DNA from: Bacillota bacterium | GTDB lineage: Bacteria > Bacillota > Negativicutes > Sporomusales > Sporomusaceae | DNA: 7,310 nt | Assembly: GCA_023443285.1 (NCBI GenBank) | Contig: JAEZVB010000012.1 | Coordinates: 1 to 7,310 of the forward strand | Reading direction: 5' to 3' | In this document: one piece after another, positions 1-6,669 of the stretch | Layout: each line of letters starts with the position of its first letter | Position numbering within the stretch: position 1 is the first letter of the stretch | The notes under the pieces: generated by a model | What the model was told of the DNA's origin: nothing | The model's input: the letters and a program-made list of their open reading frames with translations, nothing else | Database searches by the model: none | Translations under genes and position numbers: made by a program

Positions 1-78
1 AATGATTTAATGGAACCTATCTATGCGGAAAATGTTTCAATTGCCGGTAAGGTAATCGGGTTATTTAGAAGTATGTAG
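1..78 (+). CDS. lexA: LexA-like SOS repressor, C-terminal end (partial)
   Basis: Frame 1 is open from the first base to a TAG at 76-78 and encodes 25 residues: MEPIYAENVSIAGKVIGLFR with short flanks (NDL before, SM after). This matches the end of the LexA/S24 peptidase fold, where M-x-P, V-x-I-x-GKV-x-G-L-x-R form the last beta strands. LexA represses SOS genes and cleaves itself when RecA filaments form on single-stranded DNA. The catalytic Ser and Lys and the DNA-binding domain lie upstream, outside the window. The LysM sequences nearby support the call, because in Bacillus lexA sits beside yneA, a LysM cell-division inhibitor. Another S24-family regulator, such as a phage repressor, is possible, but the GKV-x-GL-x-R ending favours LexA. 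No clear terminator follows in 79-130. Confidence 0.82.
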   Translation, partial: NDLMEPIYAENVSIAGKVIGLFRSM

Positions 79-130
79 TTTTCTGTATGTGGTTTAATTT
101 ACCATTAGTATAACAATAAAAAGAGAAGAG

Positions 131-158
131 GATACAAGGTGACGGTTCTTCTGTTTCC
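131..158. repeat. REP-like unit A
   Basis: The unit reads GATACAAGGTGACGGTTC followed by TTCTGTTTCC. It is an imperfect palindrome (GATACAAG on the left, CTGTTTCC on the right) around a GACGGTTC core. I recall similar 'acaaggggacggttctnttgtttcc' sequences dispersed in Clostridia and Negativicutes genomes, often linked with REP-type mobilisation. That link is from memory and not shown here. Related units occur at 174-198 and 1148-1176. Confidence 0.6.
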
Positions 159-173
159 AGTGATTTGGCAATA

Positions 174-198
174 GATACAATGAGGACGTTTTGTTTCC
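174..198. repeat. REP-like unit B
   Basis: GATACAATGAGGACG followed by TTTTGTTTCC is a shortened, diverged version of unit A in the same orientation, starting 15 bp after unit A ends. It keeps the GATACAA start, the GGACG core and the TTTTGTTTCC end. Confidence 0.5.
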
Positions 199-323
199 AT
201 ACGATTGATGATAAATGTCAGAAGGAGATAGGTTTATTTAGGTAATAGCATATACTCGGAGTGGTTAATAATCCATTAAATAACTGCCAGTTGTAAAATT
301 TTCTCAGCAATAATAATGCAAAT

Positions 324-373
324 AAAAACACCGCAAAGTAATAGCCAGTTAATATGGCTACTATTTTGCGGTG
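324..373 (-). terminator. Rho-independent terminator, hairpin copy 1
   Basis: The arms CACCGCAAAGTAATAGCC (329-346) and GGCTACTATTTTGCGGTG (356-373) form an 18-bp stem with two imperfect pairs and a short AT-rich loop. On the minus strand the stem is followed by TTTTTATTTG, complementary to AAAAA at 324-328, which is the expected uridine tract. It can end minus-strand transcripts coming from tspO through the LysM remnant. On the plus strand it is followed by ATCAAATTTT, so any activity for lexA read-through would be weaker. Confidence 0.75.
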
Positions 374-394
374 ATCAAATTTTATACACAGATA

Positions 395-478
395 TCAAGA
401 TTTAACCGGCACTTTCAAAACCTGCCCGGGATAAACATGCGCATTGTTATCCAGTTTATTTATCTTTCTAATCTCATG
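395..478 (-). pseudogene. 3' remnant of a LysM-domain gene (YneA-like)
   Basis: The minus strand encodes 27 residues ending at a TGA (395-397). The core EIRKINKLDNNA-x-VYPGQ is followed by VLKVPVKS. This is nearly identical to residues 63-88 of the intact LysM protein at 7036-7302, which ends VLKVPVRS. The second half of the LysM fold is therefore present. The signal anchor and first LysM half, with its PGDTVWQIA motif, are missing. The match stops abruptly at position 478, where a REP-like GGATACAGGGGACAGG sequence begins. No start codon or ribosome binding site fits a separate gene. The frame stays open upstream to the tspO stop, but the intervening residues do not resemble LysM. I read it as a truncated paralogue or a rearrangement scar. 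Confidence 0.8.
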
Positions 479-482
479 TCTG

Positions 483-508
483 GATACAGGGGACAGGCAA
501 TCAAGAAC
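483..508. repeat. Possible REP-like unit at LysM break point
   Basis: GATACAGGGGACAGGCAATC followed by AAGAAC resembles the left half of units A to C (GATACAAGGTGACGG). It lies 4 bp beyond the point where similarity to the intact LysM gene ends. It is more diverged than the other units, so membership in the same family is tentative. Confidence 0.35.
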
Positions 509-559
509 TTTTTTCTGGTTTTCTACCACTGGCAGCCGTAACCAGGTTCGTTTAGCATG

Positions 560-1027
560 TTAGCCATTCAAGCGCCAAAAGCTATAATTCAATGCACAGG
601 CGTAGGACACCCACAACAGGTAGGGAACCAGAAGCCATGCAGCAATAGTCGCTTGCTTGCTAAACTCTCTAATTGTCACTGCAATAGAAAGCCATAATAC
701 AACAATGATTATCAGTCCGACGAATATTGAATGAAGTCTGAAAAAAACTATCGACCATACTACATTTAACAGCAACTGTATTCCAAACCAAGTGTAACTT
801 GCAGCCTTATTTTGACCCATCGGACCTTGCTTACGCCATACGATAAATAATGCGACACCCATCAAGATATACAATATTGTCCAAACTGGCTCAAAGACCC
901 AATTTGGCGGTGTAAATGTAGGCTTTTGTAACTGTTCGTACCAATTGTTAATCGAAGGTATGGTATAGTAAGCTCCAATGCCCCCTGCGCCAAGACATAA
1001 TGTCAAACTAAGCAACAATTTTTTCAT
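560..1027 (-). CDS. tspO: TspO/MBR family tryptophan-rich membrane protein
   Basis: The 155-residue product has the length and layout of bacterial TspO (translocator protein, formerly peripheral benzodiazepine receptor). TspO is a five-helix inner-membrane protein that binds porphyrins and sterols and is implicated in tetrapyrrole handling and stress response. Visible family motifs are W29-Y with KPTFTPP at 35-41, the W-x-x-LY-x-x-MG stretch at 49-57, LNVVWS at 87-92, and PYLLWVSYACALN at 135-147, which ends in the usual W-x-LN tail. Five hydrophobic segments are apparent and tryptophan is abundant. I chose the ATG at 1027 (MKKLLLSL) because it gives the usual family N-terminus. A GTG one codon upstream (1030) has slightly better spacing to the GAGGGGG ribosome binding site. 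A TTG at 1063 would add an unlikely polar extension that includes that site. The gene stands alone on the minus strand and its transcript probably ends at the 324-373 terminator. Confidence 0.92.
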   Translation of the reverse strand: MKKLLLSLTLCLGAGGIGAYYTIPSINNWYEQLQKPTFTPPNWVFEPVWTILYILMGVALFIVWRKQGPMGQNKAASYTWFGIQLLLNVVWSIVFFRLHSIFVGLIIIVVLWLSIAVTIREFSKQATIAAWLLVPYLLWVSYACALNYSFWRLNG

Positions 1028-1067
1028 CACTATGTCCAATCCCCCTCGAAGGCTTATCTGCAAATTT

Positions 1068-1130
1068 ATATAAACTGCTATGTTTAATCATACTTTCACA
1101 CTTATATTGTCCTACTTCTACAGTTTATAT
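1068..1130. promoter_or_regulatory. Inverted repeat upstream of tspO
   Basis: ATATAAACTG at 1068-1077 and CAGTTTATAT at 1121-1130 are perfect 10-bp inverted copies separated by 43 bp, in the region that should hold the tspO promoter. Such an arrangement could be two half-sites of an operator. The arms are AT-rich, so chance cannot be excluded. I see no convincing -35/-10 pair on the minus strand. Confidence 0.3.
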
Positions 1131-1147
1131 TTTATCACAGCTCAAGG

Positions 1148-1176
1148 GATACAAGGGAACGGTTAGTTTTGTTTCC
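1148..1176. repeat. REP-like unit C
   Basis: GATACAAGGGAACGGTTAG followed by TTTTGTTTCC is the counterpart of unit A in the second repeat block. With the two preceding G residues, the ends GGGATACAA and TTGTTTCC are near-complementary, so it can fold as an imperfect hairpin. Confidence 0.55.
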
Positions 1177-1374
1177 TTAATATTGAGGTTAATGCATTGA
1201 TGGTAAGTGTCAAAAAGGGGGGCAGGTTTTAATTTTTAGGTATTAGCGTATACTCGAACCGGTTAATGATCCATTAAATAACCGCCAAGGTATAAATTTT
1301 CTTCAGAAATAATACAACAAAAAATCAAACACCGCAAAGTAATAGCCAGTTAATATGGCTACTATTTTGCGGTA
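1148..1374. repeat. Repeat block copy 2 (REP-like unit plus hairpin)
   Basis: This is the second copy of the block at 131-373, in direct orientation and about 1 kb away. It starts at a REP-like unit (1148-1176), then shares TTGATGNTAAGTGTCA, the GCGTATACTCG region, GGTTAATGATCCATTAAATAACCGCCA and the closing hairpin. It lacks the second REP-like unit (174-198) of copy 1. The hairpin part is perfectly conserved while the rest has drifted, which suggests selection on, or recent gene conversion of, the hairpin. Confidence 0.75.
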
Positions 1375-1379
1375 TTTTT
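1331..1379. terminator. Terminator-like hairpin, copy 2
   Basis: ACCGCAAAGTAATAGCC (1331-1347) pairs with GGCTACTATTTTGCGGT (1357-1373). The plus strand continues ATTTTTC and the minus strand continues GTTTGATTTTTTG, so it could act in both directions. No gene ends next to it: tspO reads away on minus and the helicase gene begins about 210 bp downstream on plus. It is therefore probably a duplicated terminator, or a barrier insulating the helicase operon from upstream transcription. Confidence 0.5.
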
Positions 1380-1591
1380 CGTTGATGATTAGTAAATATA
1401 TTAGCAGCATTCAGAATGTAGTTAACGGAAATATATGTTTTTGGAGTTTGGAAGGTATTTTATATAGGCGTATTGAAGATTATCAGAAAAATGGATATCC
1501 TACAGTCTACCCTCAAAATTTATGGGATGATAGGCTCCTCACGGTATATCCACAGCATTAATTATTTAATTGTACACTTGAGGTGTTAGTT
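1380..1591 (+). other. Leader of the helicase operon; no gene supported
   Basis: No coding region is convincing here. An open frame at 1355-1561 begins inside the hairpin, lacks a ribosome binding site and looks like nothing I know. The promoter of the helicase operon should lie in this stretch. The best matches are weak: TTGAAG (1473-1478), 17 bp, TATCCT (1496-1501); and TTGGAG (1441-1446), 16 bp, TATAGG (1463-1468). The last 40 bp are AT-rich. Confidence 0.35.
1580..1585 (+). promoter_or_regulatory. Ribosome binding site setting a TTG start
   Basis: GAGGTG lies six bases before TTG at 1592-1594, which is ideal spacing. The alternative GTG start at 1583 lies inside this site and has no good site of its own upstream. 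Confidence 0.65.
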
Positions 1592-4500
1592 TTGGAGAGC
1601 AAAGAAAAAGTAATCGCGTTATATGAATATATAAAAGCATTATGTGCTCTAAAGTCGCGGATTGTAACCCATGTAGACCAGCAAATCTGGACTTGTTTTT
1701 TAAAAGACATCCCAATTGATCCGGTCAATATTACAATTTTTTATCGGGATCGGGTTGAAGATGATAATAATGGGGATGACATCCTATTAACAGTGAAAAA
1801 GCCGGAATTCCAGTCATGTCCCCAACCCCCGCAAGAGTTAGTGGAATGGCTTGTCCAAGGATGGGATCGCTATACCCATGAAGCTAAATATAAAGAAACC
1901 CTTGAAGAAGTGCAACTAGAATCATCTGAGGATGAAGATATACAAGAACATTTCCACGATTCTGCCGAACGTGTTATGGCCTATGAAAGCTGGATTATAA
2001 GTAGAAACAACTGGGTAGAAAAACAGCGCGTAATTGACCGGACGCGAAAATTTTTTAATCGCTTATACCAAATTTATACTGACATTGAAAAGGATTCGGA
2101 AGTATATGAATTAATGGTAGGCGAAGGCTTGGTGAGAGATACAAAAAGAGCGGCTATCAATCACCCAATTATGCTGAAGCGGGTAAAAATTTCATTTGAC
2201 GCCAAGCTAAATATCATTCGTATTCATGATACTGATTCTGAAACAGAGCTCTACACTATGTTGCTGCAAGAAATTAGCGATATCAATCATAGTGTAATTC
2301 CACAAATGAATGAGGATTTGCAAGAAAACTTTTACCATCCTTTGGACCGTAACGATACTCCCGATTTTTTGAAGGTGTTAATTCACAGATTAAGTTCTGA
2401 TAGCAAATTTATCAGTCCTGGAACTGAAACAAGCATTAATAGTGATGACCGGATACTGATGTCATTGAATCCGGTATTCTTTGTGCGTAAAAGAATGGAT
2501 GGTTCTTTAAAAGCCATCGAGGAGATTATTAAGGCTATAGATAAGACCGGAATTATTCCTGGCCATCTCTGTGACATTGTTTATGCTGGTAAAGTTGATA
2601 TTCCTAACGTGGTTAGCGAACAAACCATTGCCGAACAACTGGCTGCATCCAGTGGCGAAAGTATGGAAATCCTGTTATCGAAAGAAGCCAATCGCGAACA
2701 ATTGGAAATTGCTCAGCGCATCGAAAACTATAATGCCGTAGTTGTGCAAGGCCCCCCAGGCACAGGGAAAACTCATACCATTGCCAACTTGCTAGGACAT
2801 TTTCTGGCGCAAGGAAAAAGTGTGTTGGTTACTAGCCATACCAAAAAAGCACTGGCTGTATTAAAGGATAAAGTACCTGATGGTTTACAAAACCTATGTG
2901 TTTCTGTATTGGATGATACCAATCTTGATATGGAGCGCTCAGTAGATGGAATTTCCGAATATTTATCTAAATATACTGCCAGCGAACTATACCGCAAACT
3001 AGAATCGATTTCCCGGCAACGGTTGGCCATCCTTGATAAACTTGCGGAAATTAGAAAATATATTTTCACAATAAAATATAAAGAGTTCAAACCGATTGTT
3101 TACAATGGTCAAAGCTATTCACCCGCCGAAGCGGCAGTATACGTGAGAGAGAATGCTGAAGAACTATCTTACATTCCAGGAACAGTGCGTTTGTATCATC
3201 CGTTGCCAGCAACTATCGAGGATTTATCCATATTGTATAAAAGCAACAGTGAGCTCACTGAATTCGAAGAGCGCGAACTTACCTACGACATACCCAACCC
3301 CGGACAACTACTTGCGCCGTCAGAATTTGCCGATATCCAACGCAAAATAAAGAATTACACTGCTGAGCTTACTAAAATCCAATCCCAATTAGAGGCGCAA
3401 ATTGAGCTTGATTATGCTAGCGGTTCGGTAAAATTGAAGAATGGTGTTTTGATGACAAGCGTGGTCGAAAAAACCAGCCCAGCAGCTCTGGAAAAGCTGC
3501 TGGAGTACACTAGTGGCCTCAAGTCCTTTGATTCTTGGATGGTGTACGCGGTGGTTGATGGTCAGAAAGGCGGCGGGTATAGGAGTTGTTGGGAAAGGCT
3601 AATTTCCACAATTGACGATACGGTAGCTTTTGCTGACTCGATTGTGGCCGATCTGCTTGGGAAAAATATTGATATCGACAATACTGTCGATCACTTACAA
3701 CTGAAATCGATATTGGAGCAGATGAAAGAAATCTACCAAAAGAAAGGAACTATATCTAAATTTGATTTATTCTTTCATCGGAAATTTAAAATCGCTTTTG
3801 AAGTAGTAAAGATTAACGGCGCACCTATTTCCAATTTAGAAGAATGCATCTGTGTCCAAAAAAAGTTGCTACTTCTGGAAAAACGTAATCAGACAGCAAA
3901 TTATTGGAATGAACTTATGGGTGTCCGAGGTGTACCACACTTTGACAGTTTAGGTGATGAACCGGAACGTGTTTGTTGGCAACAAATTCCACAGATACAG
4001 CGCTATTTGGAGTGGTATCAGAACGAGTACGAGCAAGTATTACAATTGTTGAGGAATGCTGGACTTAACTCCAATCTGCTTTTTGCCGGTAGTGACTTTG
4101 ATTCGGAGATCGTAAAAACTGAAAACATCCTCAAGGCAATTCATGAAAATATTCCTGTACATATTAAACTTGCAACCATCTTCTTAGAACTTAAAGAGAT
4201 GGAAGAGAAAATTTCTGACTGTATCGCTTTGTTGGAAACTGGCGATTGCCAGCAATCGACTATTTGTATGGCTGTTAGGCATGCTCTCCATCAACGTGAT
4301 CTATCGGGCTATGTCAATAGTTTTACACAACTTTTGGAGTTGCACGCAAAGTATAGTGTGAAAAAACAGCGCCTAGAACTTCTTGATAAACTGGAGCCTG
4401 TGGCTATGGAGTGGGCAACCCAAATTCGCAACCGAATAGGAATACACGGTGAAACTACGTTACCGCCAGAAATAGAACAAGCCTGGAAGTGGAAGCAATT

Positions 4501-6658
4501 TGCAGGTATTATAGGCGAACTAACGGAAGAACCTTATGAGGAACTTCAGCGCAAAGCTGTTTCGTTAAGTAAAGAATTGCGCCAAAAAACAGCCTTATTG
4601 GCCGAGTATTCAGCTTGGTATCATTTATTGCAGCGAACCGAAAAAGACTTAGCCATGCGTCAAGCCTTACAGGGTTGGAAGAGGACAGTTAAGAAAATAG
4701 GTAAAGGAACAGGCAAGAATGCACCTGTACTCAAAAAACAAGCGCGCCAATTGATGGCTACTTGTCAAGCTGCCGTTCCTGCTTGGATTATGCCTGTCAA
4801 TAAGGCTCTGGAAAGTTTAAATCCATCCCAAAATCTCTTTGATGTCATTATCATTGATGAAGCCAGCCAATCTGATATTTCGGCAATAGCCATTCTATAT
4901 ATGGGGAAAAAAGTCATTATTGTTGGGGATGACAAACAGGTTAGTCCCATGGCAGTTGGCGTTGATATCGATAAAACGAATGCATTAATGGCCATGCATA
5001 TTAAAGAGATTATCCCCAATTGGCATTTATATGATTTAAAATCTTCCCTATATGATATAGCGGGAACGACATTTCAACCGCTGATGCTGCGAGAGCATTT
5101 CCGTTGTGTGCCTGAGATTATCGGATATAGTAACAAGTTATCATATGATTATAAAATTAAACCCTTGCGGGACGAGAGCCATAGTATTATAAATCCAGCC
5201 GTTGTTAGTTATCGCGTGACTGACGGACAACGCGATGACCACAAAAAAATCAATACCAAAGAAGCCGAAACCATTGTAGCACTTATGTTGGCATGTATGG
5301 AACAACCTGAATATGACGGTGCTAGCTTTGGTGCAATTTCATTGCTCGGTGACGAGCAAGCTCTAAAGATTCAACAAATTATTTTAAACAAGATTTCCCC
5401 AGCCATTATTGAGGAACGCCGAATTTTATGCGGAAATGCCTCTCACTTTCAGGGTGATGAAAGAAATGTCATTTTCCTTTCCATGGTTGACAGTAATGAG
5501 ACAGATGGTCCGCTATCTCTGGCTGGTGAAGGCGCCGATCAATCACGAAAACAGCGCTATAATGTTGCCGCTAGCCGTGCAAAGGATCAGCTGTGGGTCG
5601 TTCATTCCTTAGATATTAGTAAAGATTTGAAACCAGGAGATATTCGCAGAGATTTGCTAGAATACGCCAACAACCCGAAAGCTTTTTCACAATTAGTCAC
5701 AGCGGTTGAGAAAGCGGCGGAATCTCCATTTGAGGAATCTGTTGGCAAATCACTGCTGGCAGCTGGCTATCATATAGTGCAACAATGGGAGGTTGGTGCA
5801 TATCGGATTGATTTGGTGGCCATGTATAAGGGAAATCGTATTGCCATCGAATGTGACGGAGAACAATATCACAGCGGAGAAGAAAAAGTACGCGAAGATA
5901 TGGAGCGCCAAACGATATTGGAACGTCTAGGTTGGAGGTTTATACGCATCCGTGGTAGCGAATATTATAGGCACCCCGAAAAAACAATGGAACGAGTGAT
6001 TCAAGACCTGAACAACTATGGAATCTATCCGGAAAATCCCATAGAGGAACTTCCCAATGAAGATTCTTCCGCCTTGCTGTCCCGGATAATAATACAGGCG
6101 GCACTAATACTCGACAGTTGGAAGACGCAGCATGAGGAGGAGCATGACTGTACAATCGGAACCGAGTTGACCACGCCTATTCGCTATCCGGAAAGCAAAG
6201 AGAAACAGATCCTTGTAAAAGAAGATACAGCAAACCTCGTGGTGTCTGGAAAGACATCTGTAGAGGGGCAAAATCCAAGTATGCCTTCCCGAGTAAATTC
6301 ATCTATAAATCAAAATCCAAGAGCTAAAACAACTATTGATAAGAACAGAAAATCGAGCCAAGTTTCGCTGTTTCCCTCTCATAGCAGTTCGTCAACTCAT
6401 GCATTACAAAGCAAAAGCAAAAACAGAAGTATAAAGACGCCCACCAAAGGAGACGTACTTCTGCAGGATTTACAAGTTGCCAATATTAATTATATAGATA
6501 AACGTGAAAAATCGGGTATAATTTGGGTATTGTACTCTGAGAGTCTTGAAACAAAAATTCTCGCTATTTGTCAACGGCTTAATCTTGTGATTAACCTGGA
6601 AAAACGCGGTGCTACTTCTACTGCTAACAGACCTGCTTGGCGGATTATGACTAACTAA
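1592..6658 (+). CDS. Giant SF1 helicase fused to PD-(D/E)XK (Vsr-like) nuclease
   Basis: About 1688 aa, numbered from the TTG start; a GTG at 1583 would add three residues. Residues 1-380 form an N-terminal region seen in large bacterial COG1112-type helicases (a short L-x-x-L-x-x region with an IPIDP motif, then a YELMVGEGL-like block). The helicase motifs are Walker A GPPGTGKT 387-394, motif Ia LVTSHT near 412, PAWIMP 1063-1068, Walker B DEASQ 1089-1093, motif III GDDKQ 1112-1116, motif IV HFRC 1169-1172, motif V QGDERN 1287-1292 and motif VI NVAASRAK 1324-1331. This is an Upf1/DNA2-like (SF1B) set. About 650 residues, rich in predicted helix or coiled coil, are inserted between Ia and II. 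Residues 1375-1490 form a nuclease domain with E1381/E1382, D1407 and E1420-C-D1422, then a Q-Y-H-S sequence, like DUF559/REase_MTES_1575/Vsr proteins. A Ser/Lys-rich linker (about 1535-1618) leads to a small C-terminal module (1621-1688). The frame is intact. The likely role is DNA or RNA unwinding and cleavage in defence or repair. The architecture recalls helicase-Vsr anti-phage proteins, but function is inferred. Confidence 0.88.
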   Translation: MESKEKVIALYEYIKALCALKSRIVTHVDQQIWTCFLKDIPIDPVNITIFYRDRVEDDNNGDDILLTVKKPEFQSCPQPPQELVEWLVQGWDRYTHEAKYKETLEEVQLESSEDEDIQEHFHDSAERVMAYESWIISRNNWVEKQRVIDRTRKFFNRLYQIYTDIEKDSEVYELMVGEGLVRDTKRAAINHPIMLKRVKISFDAKLNIIRIHDTDSETELYTMLLQEISDINHSVIPQMNEDLQENFYHPLDRNDTPDFLKVLIHRLSSDSKFISPGTETSINSDDRILMSLNPVFFVRKRMDGSLKAIEEIIKAIDKTGIIPGHLCDIVYAGKVDIPNVVSEQTIAEQLAASSGESMEILLSKEANREQLEIAQRIENYNAVVVQGPPGTGKTHTIANLLGHFLAQGKSVLVTSHTKKALAVLKDKVPDGLQNLCVSVLDDTNLDMERSVDGISEYLSKYTASELYRKLESISRQRLAILDKLAEIRKYIFTIKYKEFKPIVYNGQSYSPAEAAVYVRENAEELSYIPGTVRLYHPLPATIEDLSILYKSNSELTEFEERELTYDIPNPGQLLAPSEFADIQRKIKNYTAELTKIQSQLEAQIELDYASGSVKLKNGVLMTSVVEKTSPAALEKLLEYTSGLKSFDSWMVYAVVDGQKGGGYRSCWERLISTIDDTVAFADSIVADLLGKNIDIDNTVDHLQLKSILEQMKEIYQKKGTISKFDLFFHRKFKIAFEVVKINGAPISNLEECICVQKKLLLLEKRNQTANYWNELMGVRGVPHFDSLGDEPERVCWQQIPQIQRYLEWYQNEYEQVLQLLRNAGLNSNLLFAGSDFDSEIVKTENILKAIHENIPVHIKLATIFLELKEMEEKISDCIALLETGDCQQSTICMAVRHALHQRDLSGYVNSFTQLLELHAKYSVKKQRLELLDKLEPVAMEWATQIRNRIGIHGETTLPPEIEQAWKWKQFAGIIGELTEEPYEELQRKAVSLSKELRQKTALLAEYSAWYHLLQRTEKDLAMRQALQGWKRTVKKIGKGTGKNAPVLKKQARQLMATCQAAVPAWIMPVNKALESLNPSQNLFDVIIIDEASQSDISAIAILYMGKKVIIVGDDKQVSPMAVGVDIDKTNALMAMHIKEIIPNWHLYDLKSSLYDIAGTTFQPLMLREHFRCVPEIIGYSNKLSYDYKIKPLRDESHSIINPAVVSYRVTDGQRDDHKKINTKEAETIVALMLACMEQPEYDGASFGAISLLGDEQALKIQQIILNKISPAIIEERRILCGNASHFQGDERNVIFLSMVDSNETDGPLSLAGEGADQSRKQRYNVAASRAKDQLWVVHSLDISKDLKPGDIRRDLLEYANNPKAFSQLVTAVEKAAESPFEESVGKSLLAAGYHIVQQWEVGAYRIDLVAMYKGNRIAIECDGEQYHSGEEKVREDMERQTILERLGWRFIRIRGSEYYRHPEKTMERVIQDLNNYGIYPENPIEELPNEDSSALLSRIIIQAALILDSWKTQHEEEHDCTIGTELTTPIRYPESKEKQILVKEDTANLVVSGKTSVEGQNPSMPSRVNSSINQNPRAKTTIDKNRKSSQVSLFPSHSSSSTHALQSKSKNRSIKTPTKGDVLLQDLQVANINYIDKREKSGIIWVLYSESLETKILAICQRLNLVINLEKRGATSTANRPAWRIMTN

Positions 6659-6664
6659 GGAGGG
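6657..6664 (+). promoter_or_regulatory. Ribosome binding site overlapping helicase stop codon
   Basis: AAGGAGGG is a near-perfect Shine-Dalgarno sequence, five bases before the ATG at 6670. Its first two bases are part of the helicase TAA (6656-6658). This geometry favours translational coupling and predicts more PC4-like protein than helicase per transcript. Confidence 0.8.
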
Positions 6665-6669
6665 TATCG

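Larger units (their letters stand above)
131..373. repeat. Repeat block copy 1 (REP-like units plus hairpin)
   Basis: This non-coding block is matched in the same order and orientation by 1148-1374. Shared pieces include GATACAAGG near the left end, TGATGNTAANTGTCA, a stretch around GCNTATACTCG, GGTTAAT-ATCCATTAAATAAC, and at the right end a hairpin that is identical over 43 nt. The middle parts have diverged by substitutions and small indels. The two copies flank the LysM remnant and tspO. No open frame of note lies in 79-394. Origin by segmental duplication or by spread of a REP-type element is inference. Confidence 0.75.

Noticed and set aside
131..1374. Could the repeats be a CRISPR array or an insertion sequence?
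   Set aside because: Units are irregularly spaced, diverged and too few for CRISPR. No transposase, terminal inverted repeats or clean target-site duplication bounds the segment.
1355..1561. 68-codon plus-strand open frame upstream of the helicase
   Set aside because: It starts inside the terminator-like hairpin, has no ribosome binding site, and its product has no recognisable domain or membrane segment.
1583..1591. GTG at 1583 as helicase start
   Set aside because: It overlaps the GAGGTG ribosome binding site that is ideally spaced for TTG at 1592. It remains possible, but only three residues are affected.
2773..3090. 105-codon minus-strand open frame
   Set aside because: It is antisense within the helicase just after Walker A, with no start signal and no family resemblance.
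4765..5019. 84-codon minus-strand open frame
   Set aside because: It lies wholly inside the helicase, opposite motifs II and III, and is explained by constraint on that coding strand.
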